Origin: Ralstonia sp. UNC404CL21Col
GTDB taxonomy: Bacteria; Pseudomonadota; Gammaproteobacteria; Burkholderiales; Burkholderiaceae
DNA length: 64,000 bases
Assembly (NCBI RefSeq): GCF_000620465.1
Contig: NZ_JIBE01000003.1
Span: forward strand, 1,488,001 to 1,552,000
Direction of reading: 5' to 3'
The translations under genes were made by a program, and so were the position numbers. Positions 1 to 9,417 of this stretch are shown here, piece after piece. A model generated the notes under the pieces. The model saw only the letters and a list, made by a program, of their open reading frames with translations. It was not told where the DNA came from and did no database searches. Position 1 is the stretch's first letter; the number at the start of each line of letters is the position of its first letter.

Positions 1-133
1 CCGCAGCGGCACCGGGGCGCGCGTCGCAGGCATGCACGGTGTAGCCGTGATTGCGCAGGGTCTTGGCAATGCCCAGGCCCATGGCGCCGAGCCCAATCAC
101 GCCGACCTTCCGGTCAGCCATCGATTGCGTCAT
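1..133 (-). CDS. ltnD: L-threonate / 3-hydroxyacid dehydrogenase, N-terminal part
   Basis: Only the first 44 or so codons are inside the window; the gene runs off the left edge. The N-terminus has the dinucleotide-binding glycine motif GVIGLGAMGLGIA of the 3-hydroxyisobutyrate / L-threonate dehydrogenase family. The start at 133 follows a good ribosome binding site (TGGAG) and lies 15 bases after the stop of the GntR regulator gene, so the two are probably one transcript. With denD and an FCD-type GntR regulator next door, L-threonate dehydrogenase (C2 oxidation of L-threonate) is the most likely role. The family call is secure; the substrate comes from context because the catalytic part is not visible. 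An in-frame ATG at 121 is an alternative start. Confidence 0.65.
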   Translation of the reverse strand, partial: MTQSMADRKVGVIGLGAMGLGIAKTLRNHGYTVHACDARPGAAA

Positions 134-148
134 GAATGACTCCAGAAA

Positions 149-865
149 TCAGTCTTGCGCCACGTCGCGCCCTTCGGCCAGACGACGTGCGGCATTGAAC
201 ATGTGGGTCTGCGCGGCATTGCGTGCAGCCAGTGCGTCGCGGTGGCGGATGGCCTCAACCATCGCGCGGTGCTCGTCGCGGACCTGGCGGGCGAAGTCTT
301 CGCGGCGCGCTTCGTTGCTGCGCGTCACGCCGATCGCTTCCTCCAGGTATTGGCTGAAGAAGCCAAGCGCCTGCACGAGGAACGGATTGCCGCTGGCCGC
401 CGCAATGGCATGGTGAAAGCGCAGGTCTTCGGTCACGCCGTCACCGCCGGCCGCCACGGCAGCGTCAATGCCGTCGAGTGCGGCGTCGATCCCGATCATC
501 TCGGCATCGGTGCGACGCTGGGCGGCCAGCGCGGCGCCTTCGGCCTCCAGCGCGCGGCGCAGTTCGATGATGTGCAGCACGGCGTCGATCGACCCGGCCT
601 GCGCAGCGTCGATCCGCAGCGGCTTGAGGCCGGCCTGCTGCGTGACGTACACGCCGCTGCCCTGACGCGCTTCGACCACGCCTTCGTGGCGCAGCCGCGA
701 GATGGCCTCGCGGATCACGGTGCGGCTCACACCGAATTCCTGCCCGAGCACGGTTTCGGAAGGCATGCGTTCGCCGCGGCGCAGTTCACCCGCGTCGATC
801 TTGTCCATCAGGGTCTGGGCCACGCGGTCGGACAGGGAGGGCGCGGCGTCGAGTCGTTCAAACAT
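149..865 (-). CDS. GntR-family regulator, FadR/FCD subfamily
   Basis: Predicted 238-residue DNA-binding repressor. Residues about 10-75 form the GntR winged helix, with the typical PSETVLGQEFGVSRTVIREA recognition region. The rest is an all-helical FCD ligand domain whose histidine and acidic residues (for example LRFHHAIAAASGNP) resemble the metal-assisted ligand pocket of this group. It is divergent from denD and directly upstream of the threonate dehydrogenase gene. I infer that it senses a four-carbon sugar acid or a breakdown product and controls both transcripts. No inducer can be read from the sequence. Length and domain order are normal for the family. Confidence 0.9.
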   Translation of the reverse strand: MFERLDAAPSLSDRVAQTLMDKIDAGELRRGERMPSETVLGQEFGVSRTVIREAISRLRHEGVVEARQGSGVYVTQQAGLKPLRIDAAQAGSIDAVLHIIELRRALEAEGAALAAQRRTDAEMIGIDAALDGIDAAVAAGGDGVTEDLRFHHAIAAASGNPFLVQALGFFSQYLEEAIGVTRSNEARREDFARQVRDEHRAMVEAIRHRDALAARNAAQTHMFNAARRLAEGRDVAQD

Positions 866-996
866 GGGGCAGGATGTCTTGGCAAGCGTAAATTCGTCGT
901 GTCATCATACAAGTTGGACCGCAGAGCTTTATCCCTGTTTACCCTAGGCATCGATCAAAACGCCCGGCGGGTTACGCCAGGCAACAAGGAGACACC
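866..996. promoter_or_regulatory. Divergent regulatory region gntR / denD
   Basis: This 131-base gap between two divergent genes is AT-rich compared with its surroundings. Around 901-912 it holds a TGT(N6)ACA arrangement with a TTGTATGAT-like core on the minus strand, which resembles FCD-GntR operators. A clear ribosome binding site AAGGAG at 986-991 serves denD. The operator call is an inference from spacing and resemblance only. Confidence 0.4.
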
Positions 997-1980
997 ATGA
1001 ACATCGTCATCACCGGCGGCGCCGGTTTCCTGGGCCAGCGCGTGCTGGCGGCACTGCTCGAACAACCCGGCCTGCCGGATGCGGACGGCTCGGTGCAGCC
1101 CGTTGAGACCTTCATCGTGCTGGACCAGGTGGCCGGTCAGATTGCCGATGCGCGCGTGCGCTACGTGACCGGCGATGCCTCCGACCCCGCCCTGATCGCC
1201 AAGGTGATCGACGAAAACGTGGGCGGCGTGTTCCACCTGGCCGCCGTGGTGAGCGGCACCGCCGAGGCCGATTTCGACCTCGGCATGCGCGTGAACCTGG
1301 ACGGCACGCGCGCATTGCTCGATGCGCTGCGCGCGCAGCATGCCAAGACCGGCCGTGCGCCGCGCGTGCTGTTCGCAAGCTCCGTGGCTGTGTTTGGCGG
1401 CCAGTTGCCCGCCGTTGTCACCGACGACACGGCGGCCACGCCGCAGGCCTCGTACGGCGTGCAGAAGCTGATGGGCGAATTCCTGGTCGGCGAGTATTCG
1501 CGCAAGGGCTACATCGACGGGCGCGCGGTGCGCATCCCCACGGTGTCGGTGCGCCCGGGCAAACCGAACGGCGCGGCCTCGAGCTTTGCCAGCGGCATCA
1601 TCCGCGAGCCGTTGTCAGGCGAGGAAGCCATCTGCCCGGTGGAAGCCGAGACTGAGCTGTGGCTCGCCTCGCCGCGTCAGGTGGTGGCGTCGCTGCTGCA
1701 CGCGTACACGCTGCCGGCGTCGGCATGGGGCCATCGCCGATCACTGAACCTGCCGGGCATTACGGTGCGCGTAGGCGAGATGGTGGAGGCGCTGCGCAAG
1801 GTGGCGGGCGATGCGCCGGTCTCGCGTATCCGTTGGGAGCCGGACGCCCGCATCAAGGCCATCGTGCAAAGCTGGCCGGCGCGCTTCGATACCGCGCGCG
1901 CCGATGCCATGGGCTTTGGCCGCGACACCTCGTTCGAAGCGATGGTGCGCGATTACGTGGACAGTGCGAAGGGCGTCTAA
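997..1980 (+). CDS. denD: D-erythronate dehydrogenase (NAD-dependent epimerase fold)
   Basis: A 327-residue extended short-chain dehydrogenase. It starts with the Rossmann motif ITGGAGFLGQRV (GxxGxxG), has FASSVAVFG carrying the catalytic Ser, and SYGVQKLMGE with the YxxxK pair. The conserved NVxGVFHLAAVVSG segment is typical of the DenD group, which oxidises D-erythronate at C2 in four-carbon acid catabolism. The partner L-threonate dehydrogenase gene lies on the other side of the GntR regulator, as expected for such loci. The stop codon overlaps the stop of the convergent response-regulator gene. A strong AAGGAG ribosome binding site fixes the start. A plain UDP-sugar epimerase is less likely because of the context. 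Confidence 0.85.
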   Translation: MNIVITGGAGFLGQRVLAALLEQPGLPDADGSVQPVETFIVLDQVAGQIADARVRYVTGDASDPALIAKVIDENVGGVFHLAAVVSGTAEADFDLGMRVNLDGTRALLDALRAQHAKTGRAPRVLFASSVAVFGGQLPAVVTDDTAATPQASYGVQKLMGEFLVGEYSRKGYIDGRAVRIPTVSVRPGKPNGAASSFASGIIREPLSGEEAICPVEAETELWLASPRQVVASLLHAYTLPASAWGHRRSLNLPGITVRVGEMVEALRKVAGDAPVSRIRWEPDARIKAIVQSWPARFDTARADAMGFGRDTSFEAMVRDYVDSAKGV

Positions 1981-2621
1981 CGGCCCTTTCCCAGCTCCAC
2001 CGCAAACTTCACCAGTTCCGCCTGGCCCTCGATGCCGAGTTTGCGCTTCAGGTTCAGGCGGTGCGATTCCACCGTGCGCACGGACAAGCCCAGCTCGTCG
2101 GCGATGCGCTTGTTGGCGTAGCCCTTGGCGATGCCGTCGAGAATGTCGCGCTCGCGCGGCGTGAGCGCCTCCACGGGCGTGGGCATGACGGCCTGCTCGG
2201 CCATGCGCATCGCCAACTGCGCGCTGTAGAAGGGGCGGCCGGCCAGCACGGCGTCGATGGCTTCGACCAGTTCGCTGGCGGGCGCGTCCTTGAGCACGTA
2301 GCCGCGCGCGCCGGCGCGCATCACCTGCCGTACGTATTCCAGGTTGTCGTGCATCGACAGCACGAGCACGGCAATCTCGGGAAATTCCTCGGCAAACTTT
2401 TCGGTGAGCGCGATGCCGTTCATGCCGCGCATGCCGATGTCCATCAGCGCCAGGTCGGGCGACAGCGTGCGCGCGGCCTGCAGGGCGGCCTCAGCGTCGC
2501 CGGCTTCACCCACCACTTCGAAATGCGGCACGGCTTCCAGCCGCACGCGCACGCCATCGCGCACGAGCGGGTGATCGTCGACGAGGAGCAGTTTGACGGG
2601 CGCGGGTGATCGCATGTTCAT
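1977..2621 (-). CDS. NarL/FixJ-type response regulator
   Basis: A 214-residue response regulator. The receiver domain (about residues 8-125) has the acidic pair LVDDHPLVRDG, the phospho-acceptor Asp in DLALMDIGM, and the conserved Lys in YVLKDA. The C-terminal LuxR-type helix-turn-helix (about 145-210) has LTPRERDIL and NKRIADELGLSVRTVESH. The ATG at 2621 overlaps the TGA of the upstream sensor kinase gene (ATGA), so translation is coupled and the start is well supported. The reading frame stays open far upstream inside the kinase gene, but that part is not coding for this protein. Its 3' end overlaps the stop of the convergent denD. Likely target: the neighbouring cstA-ybdD operon. Confidence 0.93.
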   Translation of the reverse strand: MNMRSPAPVKLLLVDDHPLVRDGVRVRLEAVPHFEVVGEAGDAEAALQAARTLSPDLALMDIGMRGMNGIALTEKFAEEFPEIAVLVLSMHDNLEYVRQVMRAGARGYVLKDAPASELVEAIDAVLAGRPFYSAQLAMRMAEQAVMPTPVEALTPRERDILDGIAKGYANKRIADELGLSVRTVESHRLNLKRKLGIEGQAELVKFAVELGKGR

Positions 2622-4057
2622 ACGAGCGGAGAAGAGGGAGCAGAAGCCAATCGAGCGATGACGCCATGCGGCAGCACGGCGGTCACCTCCGTGCCGTGCG
2701 GGCCGGAAGCGATGGTACAGGTGCCGCCGAGCGCGGCCATGCGCTCGCGCATGTTGCGCAGGCCGATCCCGTGTTGCGGGTCGACCTGCACGGACTCCAC
2801 ATCGAAACCGGGGCCATTGTCGCGAACGGACAGGCGCACCGCATCGATATCGTTTTCGAGCAGCACACCGATGCGCGTCGCTTGGGTGGCATGGCGCTCG
2901 ATGTTGGAGACGGCCTCCTGCGCAATGCGGAACAGCGCGGTGTTGCACGCATCCGGCAATTGCACCGGCGGGCCGACAAGTTCCAGCGCAATCGCAAACC
3001 CCGGCTGGCTGTCTTCGTGGGCCTCGCGTGTTTCGCGCACGAGGAGTTCCAACGCTGCCGCCAAGCCCAGGTCATCCAGGAGCGCAGGGCGCAGGTTGTG
3101 CGACACGCGCCGCACCTCGCCCAGCGCACCGTTCAACCTGTCGAGCGCGCGGCGCAGCATGCTGTCTGCCCGCTCGATCGACGCCGGCGATGCAGGCCCG
3201 GCCTCAAGATGGCCATGCGCCGTTTCCAGCAGCAGCTTGGTCGAGACGAGCACCTGGCTGATGCCGTCGTGCAGCTCGCGCGAGACACGCGCGCGTTCGT
3301 CTTCCTGGGACTTCACCACCTGCTGCGCGAGCTGGCGCAGCTTGGCATCGGCCTGGCGATGGTCGCTCACGTTGAGCGCCAAGCCGCTGCCGGCCACCAG
3401 CAGGATGCTGACTGCGGCAATGCCCACCACCCAGGCCAGCGTCTGGTCGATGTTGGTCTGCGCGCGCCGGTCAATCTCACGCAGGGTTTGCTCGATGTCG
3501 TCCAGGTACAGGCCGGTGCCGACCATCCAGCCCCACTGCGGAATCGGCTCGACGTAACCGAGCTTGGGCACGCTCTGGTGCGTGGACGGCTTGTCCCACA
3601 TGTAGCGCACGAAACCGCCGCCGGCCTGCGCGGCCGCAACGAGTTTCTGAATGGTCGGTTGTCCGCCTGAATCCGTCAGGTCCCACAAGTCGCGGCCGAC
3701 AAGTTCGGGCTGGCGCGGGTGCATCAGGTTGCGGCCGCGCAGGTCATAGAGAAAGAAATAGCCGTCGGTGCCGAAGTCGAGACGGGCGAGGGTGCGCATG
3801 GCTTCATCGCGCGTGGCTTCGTCCCGGGCCGGGTCGGCGCCGTGGCCGGCCGCCAGCAACGGTGCGATGGCGCTCTGCGCAAGCTTGACGTAAGACCGCA
3901 GTTCGGTCTCCTTGGCCTGCAGATACGCCGACTCCACCAACTGCCGTTCGTGCCGCGCCAGCGCGATCGACTGATGGCGCACGGTCAGCATGATCGCCAG
4001 CATGGCGATGGTCAGCGGTGCGACGGCGAGCAGCAGGATTTTCTGGCGGAGCTTCAT
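2618..4057 (-). CDS. Membrane sensor histidine kinase with extracellular Cache domain
   Basis: About 479 residues. An N-terminal transmembrane helix (KILLLAVAPLTIAMLAIMLTV) is followed by a periplasmic single Cache domain with the family signature (DGYFFLYDLRG, LVGRDLWDLTD, WGWMVGTGLYLDD). Then come a second membrane helix (VVGIAAVSILLVAGSGLAL), a HisKA_3 dimerisation segment with phospho-acceptor His in RVSRELHDGISQ, and a HATPase domain (NIERHATQA, DNGPGFD, GIGLRNMRERM). Cache domains of this type commonly bind small carboxylates. Because the gene is divergent from a pyruvate-family transporter gene, I infer carboxylate sensing. The start at 4057 (MKLRQKI) puts the signal-anchor helix at the N-terminus. 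Its ribosome binding site is weak, so the start is moderately certain. Confidence 0.88.
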   Translation of the reverse strand: MKLRQKILLLAVAPLTIAMLAIMLTVRHQSIALARHERQLVESAYLQAKETELRSYVKLAQSAIAPLLAAGHGADPARDEATRDEAMRTLARLDFGTDGYFFLYDLRGRNLMHPRQPELVGRDLWDLTDSGGQPTIQKLVAAAQAGGGFVRYMWDKPSTHQSVPKLGYVEPIPQWGWMVGTGLYLDDIEQTLREIDRRAQTNIDQTLAWVVGIAAVSILLVAGSGLALNVSDHRQADAKLRQLAQQVVKSQEDERARVSRELHDGISQVLVSTKLLLETAHGHLEAGPASPASIERADSMLRRALDRLNGALGEVRRVSHNLRPALLDDLGLAAALELLVRETREAHEDSQPGFAIALELVGPPVQLPDACNTALFRIAQEAVSNIERHATQATRIGVLLENDIDAVRLSVRDNGPGFDVESVQVDPQHGIGLRNMRERMAALGGTCTIASGPHGTEVTAVLPHGVIARLASAPSSPLV

Positions 4058-4283
4058 AACAAAAACGCGGCGCTTTGCTGCATTGCAAGGTGGCGGCGCG
4101 GTCTCGATCAGGTGTGGGGCCCTGCGTAGAACTACGGACATGCGTTGCGTAGTCCTCCGCTTGTGGCGCGGGGTGGGGCTGGCAAATACTACACGCCCCT
4201 GTCACGGGGCAGGACTTACCGCAGGGATGAACCCACATCCCGCATTCAGCACAACACTTCGACCAAGGTTCGAGGAGACCGAC
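4058..4283. promoter_or_regulatory. Divergent control region kinase / cstA with inverted repeats
   Basis: This 226-base gap separates the divergent sensor-kinase and cstA genes. It contains the inverted repeat CGTAG-AA-CTACG at 4125-4136. A further CGTAGT copy lies at 4148-4153 and an ACTACA at about 4189, so the same half-site recurs. A GCCCC/GGGGC hairpin sits at 4195-4210. GAGGAGA at 4272-4278 is the cstA ribosome binding site. The repeated CGTAG half-sites are good candidates for binding by the NarL-type regulator, but that is an inference. Confidence 0.4.
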
Positions 4284-6338
4284 ATGAGCTTCGTCAGGCA
4301 ACACCTGATCTGGCTGGTCATCGCCATTCTTGGCGCGTCTGCGTTTGCCACCGTTGCGCTTGCGCGCGGCGAGGCCGTCAGCGCGCTGTGGGTGGTAGTG
4401 GCCGCCGTATGCATCTACCTGATCGCGTATCGCTACTACAGCCGCTTCATCGCCGACAAGGTGCTCGGTCTGGACGGCACCCGCAAAACGCCCGCCTGGC
4501 GTTACAACGACGGGCTCGACTACGTTCCCACCAACAAGCACGTGCTGTTCGGCCACCACTTCGCGGCCATTGCTGGCGCTGGCCCGCTGGTCGGCCCCGT
4601 GCTGGCCGCGCAGATGGGCTACCTGCCCGGCATGCTGTGGATCCTGGCCGGCGTCGTGTTTGCCGGTGCAGTGCAGGATTTCATCGTGCTGTTCATCTCC
4701 AGCCGCCGCGACGGCCGCTCGCTGGGCGACCTCGTCAAGAGCGAGATGGGCACGGTGCCTGGCGTGATCGCGCTGTTTGGCGCGTTCCTCATCATGATCA
4801 TCATCCTGGCCGTGCTGGCGCTGATCGTGGTGAAGGCGCTGGTCGGCTCGCCGTGGGGCACCTTCACGGTGGCCGCGACGATTCCCATCGCGCTGTTCAT
4901 GGGCGTGTACGTGCGCTACATCCGCCCGGGCCGCATCGGCGAGATCTCCATCATCGGCTTCGTGCTGCTGATGCTGGCCATCATCGGCGGTCAGGCGGTG
5001 CATGAAAATGCTGCCCTCGCGCCGCTGTTCACGTTCGACGGCAAGGCCCTCACGTGGATGCTGATCGGCTACGGTTTTGTCGCCTCGGTGCTGCCGGTGT
5101 GGCTGCTGCTGGCCCCGCGTGATTACCTGTCGACGTTCCTGAAGATCGGCACGATCCTCGCCCTGGCCATCGGCATCCTGATCGTCGCGCCCAAGATGCA
5201 GATGCCTTCGCTGACGCAGTTTGCCGGCGGCGGCGGCCCGGTGTGGTCGGGCAACCTGTTCCCGTTCCTGTTCATCACCATTGCGTGCGGCGCGGTGTCG
5301 GGCTTCCACTCGCTCATCTCGTCGGGCACCACGCCCAAGTTGCTGGAGAACGAAACGCAGGCCCGCTTCATCGGCTACGGCGCGATGCTGATGGAATCGT
5401 TCGTCGCCATCATGGCGCTGGTGGCTGCTTCGGTCATCGACCCGGGCGTGTACTTCGCGATGAACAGCCCGGCAGCACTCGTGGGCGCGACGCCGGATAC
5501 GGTGGCGCACACGCTGTCCACCTGGGGCTTCGTCATCACCCCTGACGTGCTGATCCAGACCGCCAAGGATGTCGGCGAAAACACCATCCTCGCCCGTGCA
5601 GGCGGCGCCCCGACGCTGGCCGTCGGCATGGCGCACATCCTCCACCAGGTGGTGGGCGGCCCGGCCATGATGGCCTTCTGGTACCACTTTGCGATCCTGT
5701 TCGAAGCGCTGTTCATCCTCACGGCCGTGGATGCAGGCACGCGCGCCGGGCGCTTCATGCTGCAGGATCTGCTGGGCACCTTCGTACCGGCACTCAAGCG
5801 CACGGATTCGCTCGTCGCCAACCTCATCGCCACGGCCGCAACCGTCGCCCTGTGGGGCTACTTCCTGTACCAGGGCGTGGTCGATCCGCTGGGCGGCATC
5901 AACACGCTGTGGCCGCTCTTTGGCATCTCCAACCAGATGCTCGCCGCGATTGCGCTGACGCTGGGCACCTGCGTGCTGGTCAAGATGAAGCGCGACCGCT
6001 ACGTGTGGGTGACGCTGCTGCCGACCGCCTGGCTGCTGATCTGCACGCTCACCGCCGGCTGGCAAAAGCTGTTCGATCCGGACCCGAAGATCGGCTTCCT
6101 GGCGCATGCCAACAAGTACGCCGGCGCGATTGCCGAAGGCAAGCTGTTGGCCCCCGCCAAGTCGATGGCGCAGATGCAGCAGGTGGTGCTGAACGACCGC
6201 ATCGACGCGTTCCTGTGCGGCCTGTTCATTCTCGTGGTGGTCAGCATCGCCTGGTATGGCGTGCGCACGGTGCTCAAGGCGCGCGCCGCGAGCCGCCCGA
6301 CCGCCAACGAAACGCCATACGAAGCGCTGGGCGCATGA
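4284..6338 (+). CDS. cstA: CstA-family pyruvate / carbon-starvation transporter
   Basis: A 684-residue inner-membrane protein with many hydrophobic helices. It matches the CstA/BtsT family along its full length: the conserved [40 protein letters not shown] block near residues 72-112, [14 protein letters not shown] in the middle, and [18 protein letters not shown] near the C-terminus. Characterised members import pyruvate (and some peptides) driven by protons. It is followed with a 4-base overlap by ybdD, its usual partner, and is divergent from a Cache-type two-component system that probably controls it. The start at 4284 has a strong GAGGAGA site. Confidence 0.95.
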   Translation: MSFVRQHLIWLVIAILGASAFATVALARGEAVSALWVVVAAVCIYLIAYRYYSRFIADKVLGLDGTRKTPAWRYNDGLDYVPTNKHVLFGHHFAAIAGAGPLVGPVLAAQMGYLPGMLWILAGVVFAGAVQDFIVLFISSRRDGRSLGDLVKSEMGTVPGVIALFGAFLIMIIILAVLALIVVKALVGSPWGTFTVAATIPIALFMGVYVRYIRPGRIGEISIIGFVLLMLAIIGGQAVHENAALAPLFTFDGKALTWMLIGYGFVASVLPVWLLLAPRDYLSTFLKIGTILALAIGILIVAPKMQMPSLTQFAGGGGPVWSGNLFPFLFITIACGAVSGFHSLISSGTTPKLLENETQARFIGYGAMLMESFVAIMALVAASVIDPGVYFAMNSPAALVGATPDTVAHTLSTWGFVITPDVLIQTAKDVGENTILARAGGAPTLAVGMAHILHQVVGGPAMMAFWYHFAILFEALFILTAVDAGTRAGRFMLQDLLGTFVPALKRTDSLVANLIATAATVALWGYFLYQGVVDPLGGINTLWPLFGISNQMLAAIALTLGTCVLVKMKRDRYVWVTLLPTAWLLICTLTAGWQKLFDPDPKIGFLAHANKYAGAIAEGKLLAPAKSMAQMQQVVLNDRIDAFLCGLFILVVVSIAWYGVRTVLKARAASRPTANETPYEALGA

Positions 6339-6541
6339 GCACGGGCATGCGCGAAGAACTCGAAAACTTCGGCCGCTACCTGGGCCAGACGCTGCGTCTG
6401 ATGGTCGGCGTGCCGGACTACGACACCTACGTGCGGCACATGCAGGAGACGCACCCCGACCAGGCCGTCATGACGTACGAAGACTTCTTCCGCGAACGCC
6501 AGGACGCGCGCTACGCCGGACGCGTCGGCCGGTGCTGTTGA
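6335..6541 (+). CDS. ybdD: YbdD/YjiX family small protein (DUF466)
   Basis: A 68-residue soluble protein of the YbdD/YjiX family. It shows the characteristic pattern [22 protein letters not shown], then [21 protein letters not shown], and ends with GRCC. Its ATG overlaps the TGA of cstA (ATGA), so the two are translationally coupled. Family members almost always sit directly after a CstA-type transporter gene. The exact biochemical role is not known to me; an accessory or regulatory role for the transporter is the usual suggestion. Confidence 0.93.
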   Translation: MSTGMREELENFGRYLGQTLRLMVGVPDYDTYVRHMQETHPDQAVMTYEDFFRERQDARYAGRVGRCC

Positions 6542-6567
6542 TGAACGGTTGAACACGCTCCAAAACA

Positions 6568-6608
6568 AGAACCGCCGGTGCATGCAGCCATGCCCGGCGG
6601 TTTTTTCT
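6568..6608. terminator. Intrinsic terminator after cstA-ybdD
   Basis: Inverted repeat ACCGCCGG (6571-6578) / CCGGCGGT (6594-6601) followed by a run of six T and CTT. An A-rich stretch precedes it, so it could also end the convergent Sel1-repeat transcript. Confidence 0.85.
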
Positions 6609-6616
6609 TGCGTGTC

Positions 6617-7363
6617 CTACATGGACTGACGTGCCGCTGTGGGCGGATCGCCATGCTTGGCGCGATACGTTTGCTCCACCAGTGCGCGCAGCTTGCCGAG
6701 TGCGCCGACATCGCCTTGGGCAGCCGCCCTGCCGTACCACTTCTTGGCCTGCTCGATATCCTGCGCCACCACGCCGGGCTCGCCGCGCTCGTAATAGCTG
6801 CCGACGATGTACTGCGATGGCGCATCGCCGCCCTCGGCCGCTTTCTTGTACCAAGTGAACGCGCGCCCGTAGTCGCGCGGCACACCGCGCCCGGTGAAGT
6901 AGTCGGTGGCCAGCGCGCGCTGCGCCTCGACATGCCCGCCGGCAGCGGCACGCTCGTACCACTTGTTGGCTTCTTCCAGGGAGCGCGGAACCAGCTCGCC
7001 GCGTTCGAACAATTCGCCGTAGGCAAACTGCGCGTGGGTCATCTGGTTGTCGGCGGCACGGCGCAGCCATTTGACCGCTTCGTCGGGCCGCGCGACGGTG
7101 CCTTCGCCGCGCATCAGCATCATCGCGTAGTTGAATTGCGCGAGCCGGTTGCCGCGCTGCGCAGCCTCGGCAAATTCGTCGAAGGCGTGGCCGAAGTCGT
7201 TCTTCTCGTAGTGCGCGATGGCGATCTGGGTGAGGGCGTCGGCGTCGCCCCGCACATCTTGCGGCGAGGTGGCGGCCAGTGCAAAGGGCGCCGCCATCCC
7301 CATCGCAACCACCAACACCGCCTGCAGCATGCGCGGACTTCTGCGCCTCGTCTGTCTGCTCAT
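6617..7363 (-). CDS. Exported Sel1/TPR-like repeat protein
   Basis: A 248-residue protein with an N-terminal signal sequence (arginine-rich start, hydrophobic MLQAVLVVAMGMAAPFALA, likely cleaved after ALA). About five Sel1-like helical repeats of 36 residues follow. Their signature is an alanine-rich pair such as A-x-KWYERAAAGGHVEAQ, AFTWYKKAAEGGDAPSQY and AKKWYGRAAAQGDVGAL. Such repeats act as protein-protein interaction scaffolds, usually in the periplasm or envelope. The partner is unknown. The start at 7363 is preceded by GAGGAG. It lies between cstA-ybdD and metW with no clear functional link to either. Confidence 0.85.
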   Translation of the reverse strand: MSRQTRRRSPRMLQAVLVVAMGMAAPFALAATSPQDVRGDADALTQIAIAHYEKNDFGHAFDEFAEAAQRGNRLAQFNYAMMLMRGEGTVARPDEAVKWLRRAADNQMTHAQFAYGELFERGELVPRSLEEANKWYERAAAGGHVEAQRALATDYFTGRGVPRDYGRAFTWYKKAAEGGDAPSQYIVGSYYERGEPGVVAQDIEQAKKWYGRAAAQGDVGALGKLRALVEQTYRAKHGDPPTAARQSM

Positions 7364-7465
7364 CGCACGCTCCTCACCGGAAGATGAACCAGTGTAGCGC
7401 GCCACTGTGCTGCACGTGGGGCGGGCACAAACCAGCACACGGCAAGCCCATCGATGCCGAGGCAA

Positions 7466-8101
7466 TCAGCCGGCGCGCACCCGGTACACCGCCACGCTGC
7501 CGCGCCAGTTGGCGCCCCAACGCACCACGTTGCCTTCGTGCAGCACCACGCGATCGAGAATCACCAGCCCCACCTTCGGCGCCAGCGCTTCAAAGTCGCG
7601 GATGGTCAGCACGCGCACGTTGGGCGTGTCGTACCACTCGTACGGCAGCGATTCCGACACGGGCATGCGCCCGCGAAAGATCGACAGCCGGTGCGGCCAG
7701 TAACCGAAGTTGGGGAACGACACAATGCATTCGCGACCCACGCGCAGCATCTCGCGCAGCACCTGCGCCGTGTTGTGGATGGTCTGCAGCGTCTGCGACA
7801 GGATCACGGTGTCGAAGCTCTTGTCTTCGAACAGCGCCAGCCCGCCTTCAAGATTCTGCTGGATCACGTGCACGCCTTTTTGCGTGGAGGCCAGCACGCC
7901 CGCATCGTCGATCTCGATGCCGTAAGCCAGCACATCCAGCTCATCCTGCAGCACGCTCAGCAGGCTGCCGTCCGCACAACCGAGGTCGAGCACGGTGGAG
8001 CGCGGCTCGATCCAGCGGGCGATGGCACGGAAGTCCGCGCGGTCGGCCAGGATGTTCGGCACGGCGGAGGGCGCCGCGGTGTTCAGCGTTTGCGTTGTCA
8101 T
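7466..8101 (-). CDS. metW: Methionine biosynthesis protein MetW (methyltransferase fold)
   Basis: A 211-residue class I methyltransferase-like protein. It has [15 protein letters not shown] (SAM-binding loop), YGIEID, and the MetW-specific tract [27 protein letters not shown] followed by [11 protein letters not shown]. It begins with an ATG that overlaps the TGA of metX (ATGA), so both are made from one message. In proteobacteria metX-metW pairs act together in homoserine acylation, MetW supporting MetX activity. Expression should follow the SAM-II riboswitch upstream of metX. Confidence 0.95.
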   Translation of the reverse strand: MTTQTLNTAAPSAVPNILADRADFRAIARWIEPRSTVLDLGCADGSLLSVLQDELDVLAYGIEIDDAGVLASTQKGVHVIQQNLEGGLALFEDKSFDTVILSQTLQTIHNTAQVLREMLRVGRECIVSFPNFGYWPHRLSIFRGRMPVSESLPYEWYDTPNVRVLTIRDFEALAPKVGLVILDRVVLHEGNVVRWGANWRGSVAVYRVRAG

Positions 8102-9312
8102 GCGCCGATCTCCTGGGCGATGCGTTCGTAATAGGCGCGGACCAGCGCGTGGTAGCGCGCGTCTTCCAGAAGGAAAGCGTCGTGGCCGTGGGGCGCGTCG
8201 ATCTCGCCGTACGTGACACGGTGCTTGTTGTCGAGCAGCGCCTTGACCAGTTCGCGGCTGCGCGAAGGGGCGAATCGCCAGTCGGTCATGAAGCTGACGA
8301 CGAGGTAGCTCGCCTTGGTGTGCGCGACGGCCTTGGTCAGATTGCCGCCGTAAGCCAGCGCGGGGTCGAAGTAATCGAGCGCGCGCGTGATGAGCAGATA
8401 CGTGTTCGCATCGAAGTACTCGGCAAACTTGTCGCCCTGGTAGCGCAGGTAGCTCTCGACCTGGAACTCGACGTCGAACGAGAAACGGATGTCTTCCGCC
8501 TTCAGCTCGCGGCCGAATTTCGCGGCCATGTCTTCGTCCGACAGATACGTGATGTGGCCGATCATCCGCGCCACGCGCAGGCCGCGCTTGGGCTTGACGT
8601 TGTGCGCGTAGTAATCGCCGCCGTGGAAATCGGGGTCGGACAGAATCGCGCTGCGCGCCACCTCGTTGAAGGCGATGTTCTGCGCCGACAGCTTGGGCGT
8701 AGAGGCCACCACCACGCAGTGCCGCAGCCGGTCCGGATACATCAGGCTCCAGGCCAGCGCCTGCATGCCGCCAAGGCTGCCGCCCATCACCGCCGCGAAT
8801 TGCTGGATGCCGAAACGATCGGCCACGCGCGCCTGCGCGTTCACCCAGTCTTCCACCGTCACCACGGGAAAGCGCGCGCCATAAGGCAGGCCGGTTTCCG
8901 GATGCGGGCTCATGGGGCCGGTCGAGCCGAAGCACGAACCCAGGTTGTTCACCCCGATGACGAAGAAGCGGTTGGTGTCGACCGGCTTGCCGGGGCCGAC
9001 CATGTTGTCCCACCAGCCGACTTCGCCCTCGGCGTGCACGCCCGCCACGTGGTGCGAAGCGTTGAGTGCGTGGCAGATAAGCACGGCGTTGGAGCGGTCG
9101 GCATTGAGCGTGCCGTAAGTTTCGACCATCAGATCGTAGCCGCTGATCTGCGAGCCGTTACGCAGTGGCAGCGGCTCGGCAAAATGCATGCGCTCGGGCA
9201 CGACCAGGCCGATGGCGTTGGCCTGCTTGCCCTGATGTGCCTTCGGAGAGGAGGTATCGGCCTGCGCCGCATCGGCTGCGGTGACCGCGGGGTCAGCCTG
9301 GATGTCTGTCAT
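8098..9312 (-). CDS. metX: Homoserine O-acyltransferase (MetX)
   Basis: A 404-residue alpha/beta hydrolase-fold enzyme that activates homoserine for methionine synthesis. The nucleophile lies in [12 protein letters not shown] (Ser about 179) and the catalytic His in the C-terminal [10 protein letters not shown] (His about 377). [14 protein letters not shown]-like and HALNASHH blocks are family signatures. The family is usually named homoserine O-acetyltransferase, but proteobacterial members paired with metW often prefer succinyl-CoA; the sequence alone does not settle it here. The leader holds a SAM-II riboswitch and a terminator ending about ten bases before the ATG. The ribosome binding site is weak. 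The N-terminal 30 residues are an alanine-rich extension. Confidence 0.95.
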   Translation of the reverse strand: MTDIQADPAVTAADAAQADTSSPKAHQGKQANAIGLVVPERMHFAEPLPLRNGSQISGYDLMVETYGTLNADRSNAVLICHALNASHHVAGVHAEGEVGWWDNMVGPGKPVDTNRFFVIGVNNLGSCFGSTGPMSPHPETGLPYGARFPVVTVEDWVNAQARVADRFGIQQFAAVMGGSLGGMQALAWSLMYPDRLRHCVVVASTPKLSAQNIAFNEVARSAILSDPDFHGGDYYAHNVKPKRGLRVARMIGHITYLSDEDMAAKFGRELKAEDIRFSFDVEFQVESYLRYQGDKFAEYFDANTYLLITRALDYFDPALAYGGNLTKAVAHTKASYLVVSFMTDWRFAPSRSRELVKALLDNKHRVTYGEIDAPHGHDAFLLEDARYHALVRAYYERIAQEIGA

Positions 9313-9322
9313 GGCACCAAAG

Positions 9323-9365
9323 AAAAAACCCGACCGGCAACGCTGTTCACGCAACCAATCGGGTT
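9323..9365 (-). terminator. Leader terminator between SAM-II aptamer and metX
   Basis: Read on the minus strand, AACCCGA (9365-9359) pairs with TCGGGTT (9333-9327), with an inner partly wobble-paired stem, and is followed by a T run. It lies downstream of the SAM-II aptamer and just before the metX start. It is therefore the likely expression platform: SAM binding would favour termination. Confidence 0.8.
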
Positions 9366-9417
9366 CTCATGTGGCGCACGTGGGGCGCTTGCTTTCACCA
9401 CCCCCGCTCTGACCGAA

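Noticed and set aside
2622-2948. N-terminal extension of the response regulator into the kinase gene
   Set aside because: The added residues are antisense-like and the ATGA overlap at 2618-2621 gives a natural coupled start.
4178-4200. Sigma-54 promoter (TGGCA..GC) upstream of cstA
   Set aside because: The GG to GC distance is 12 rather than 10 bases and no enhancer-binding regulator is present.
3804-6107. Long minus-strand open frame across cstA
   Set aside because: Composition is that of an antisense frame (His/Arg/Gln/Asp repeats); cstA is unmistakable on the plus strand.
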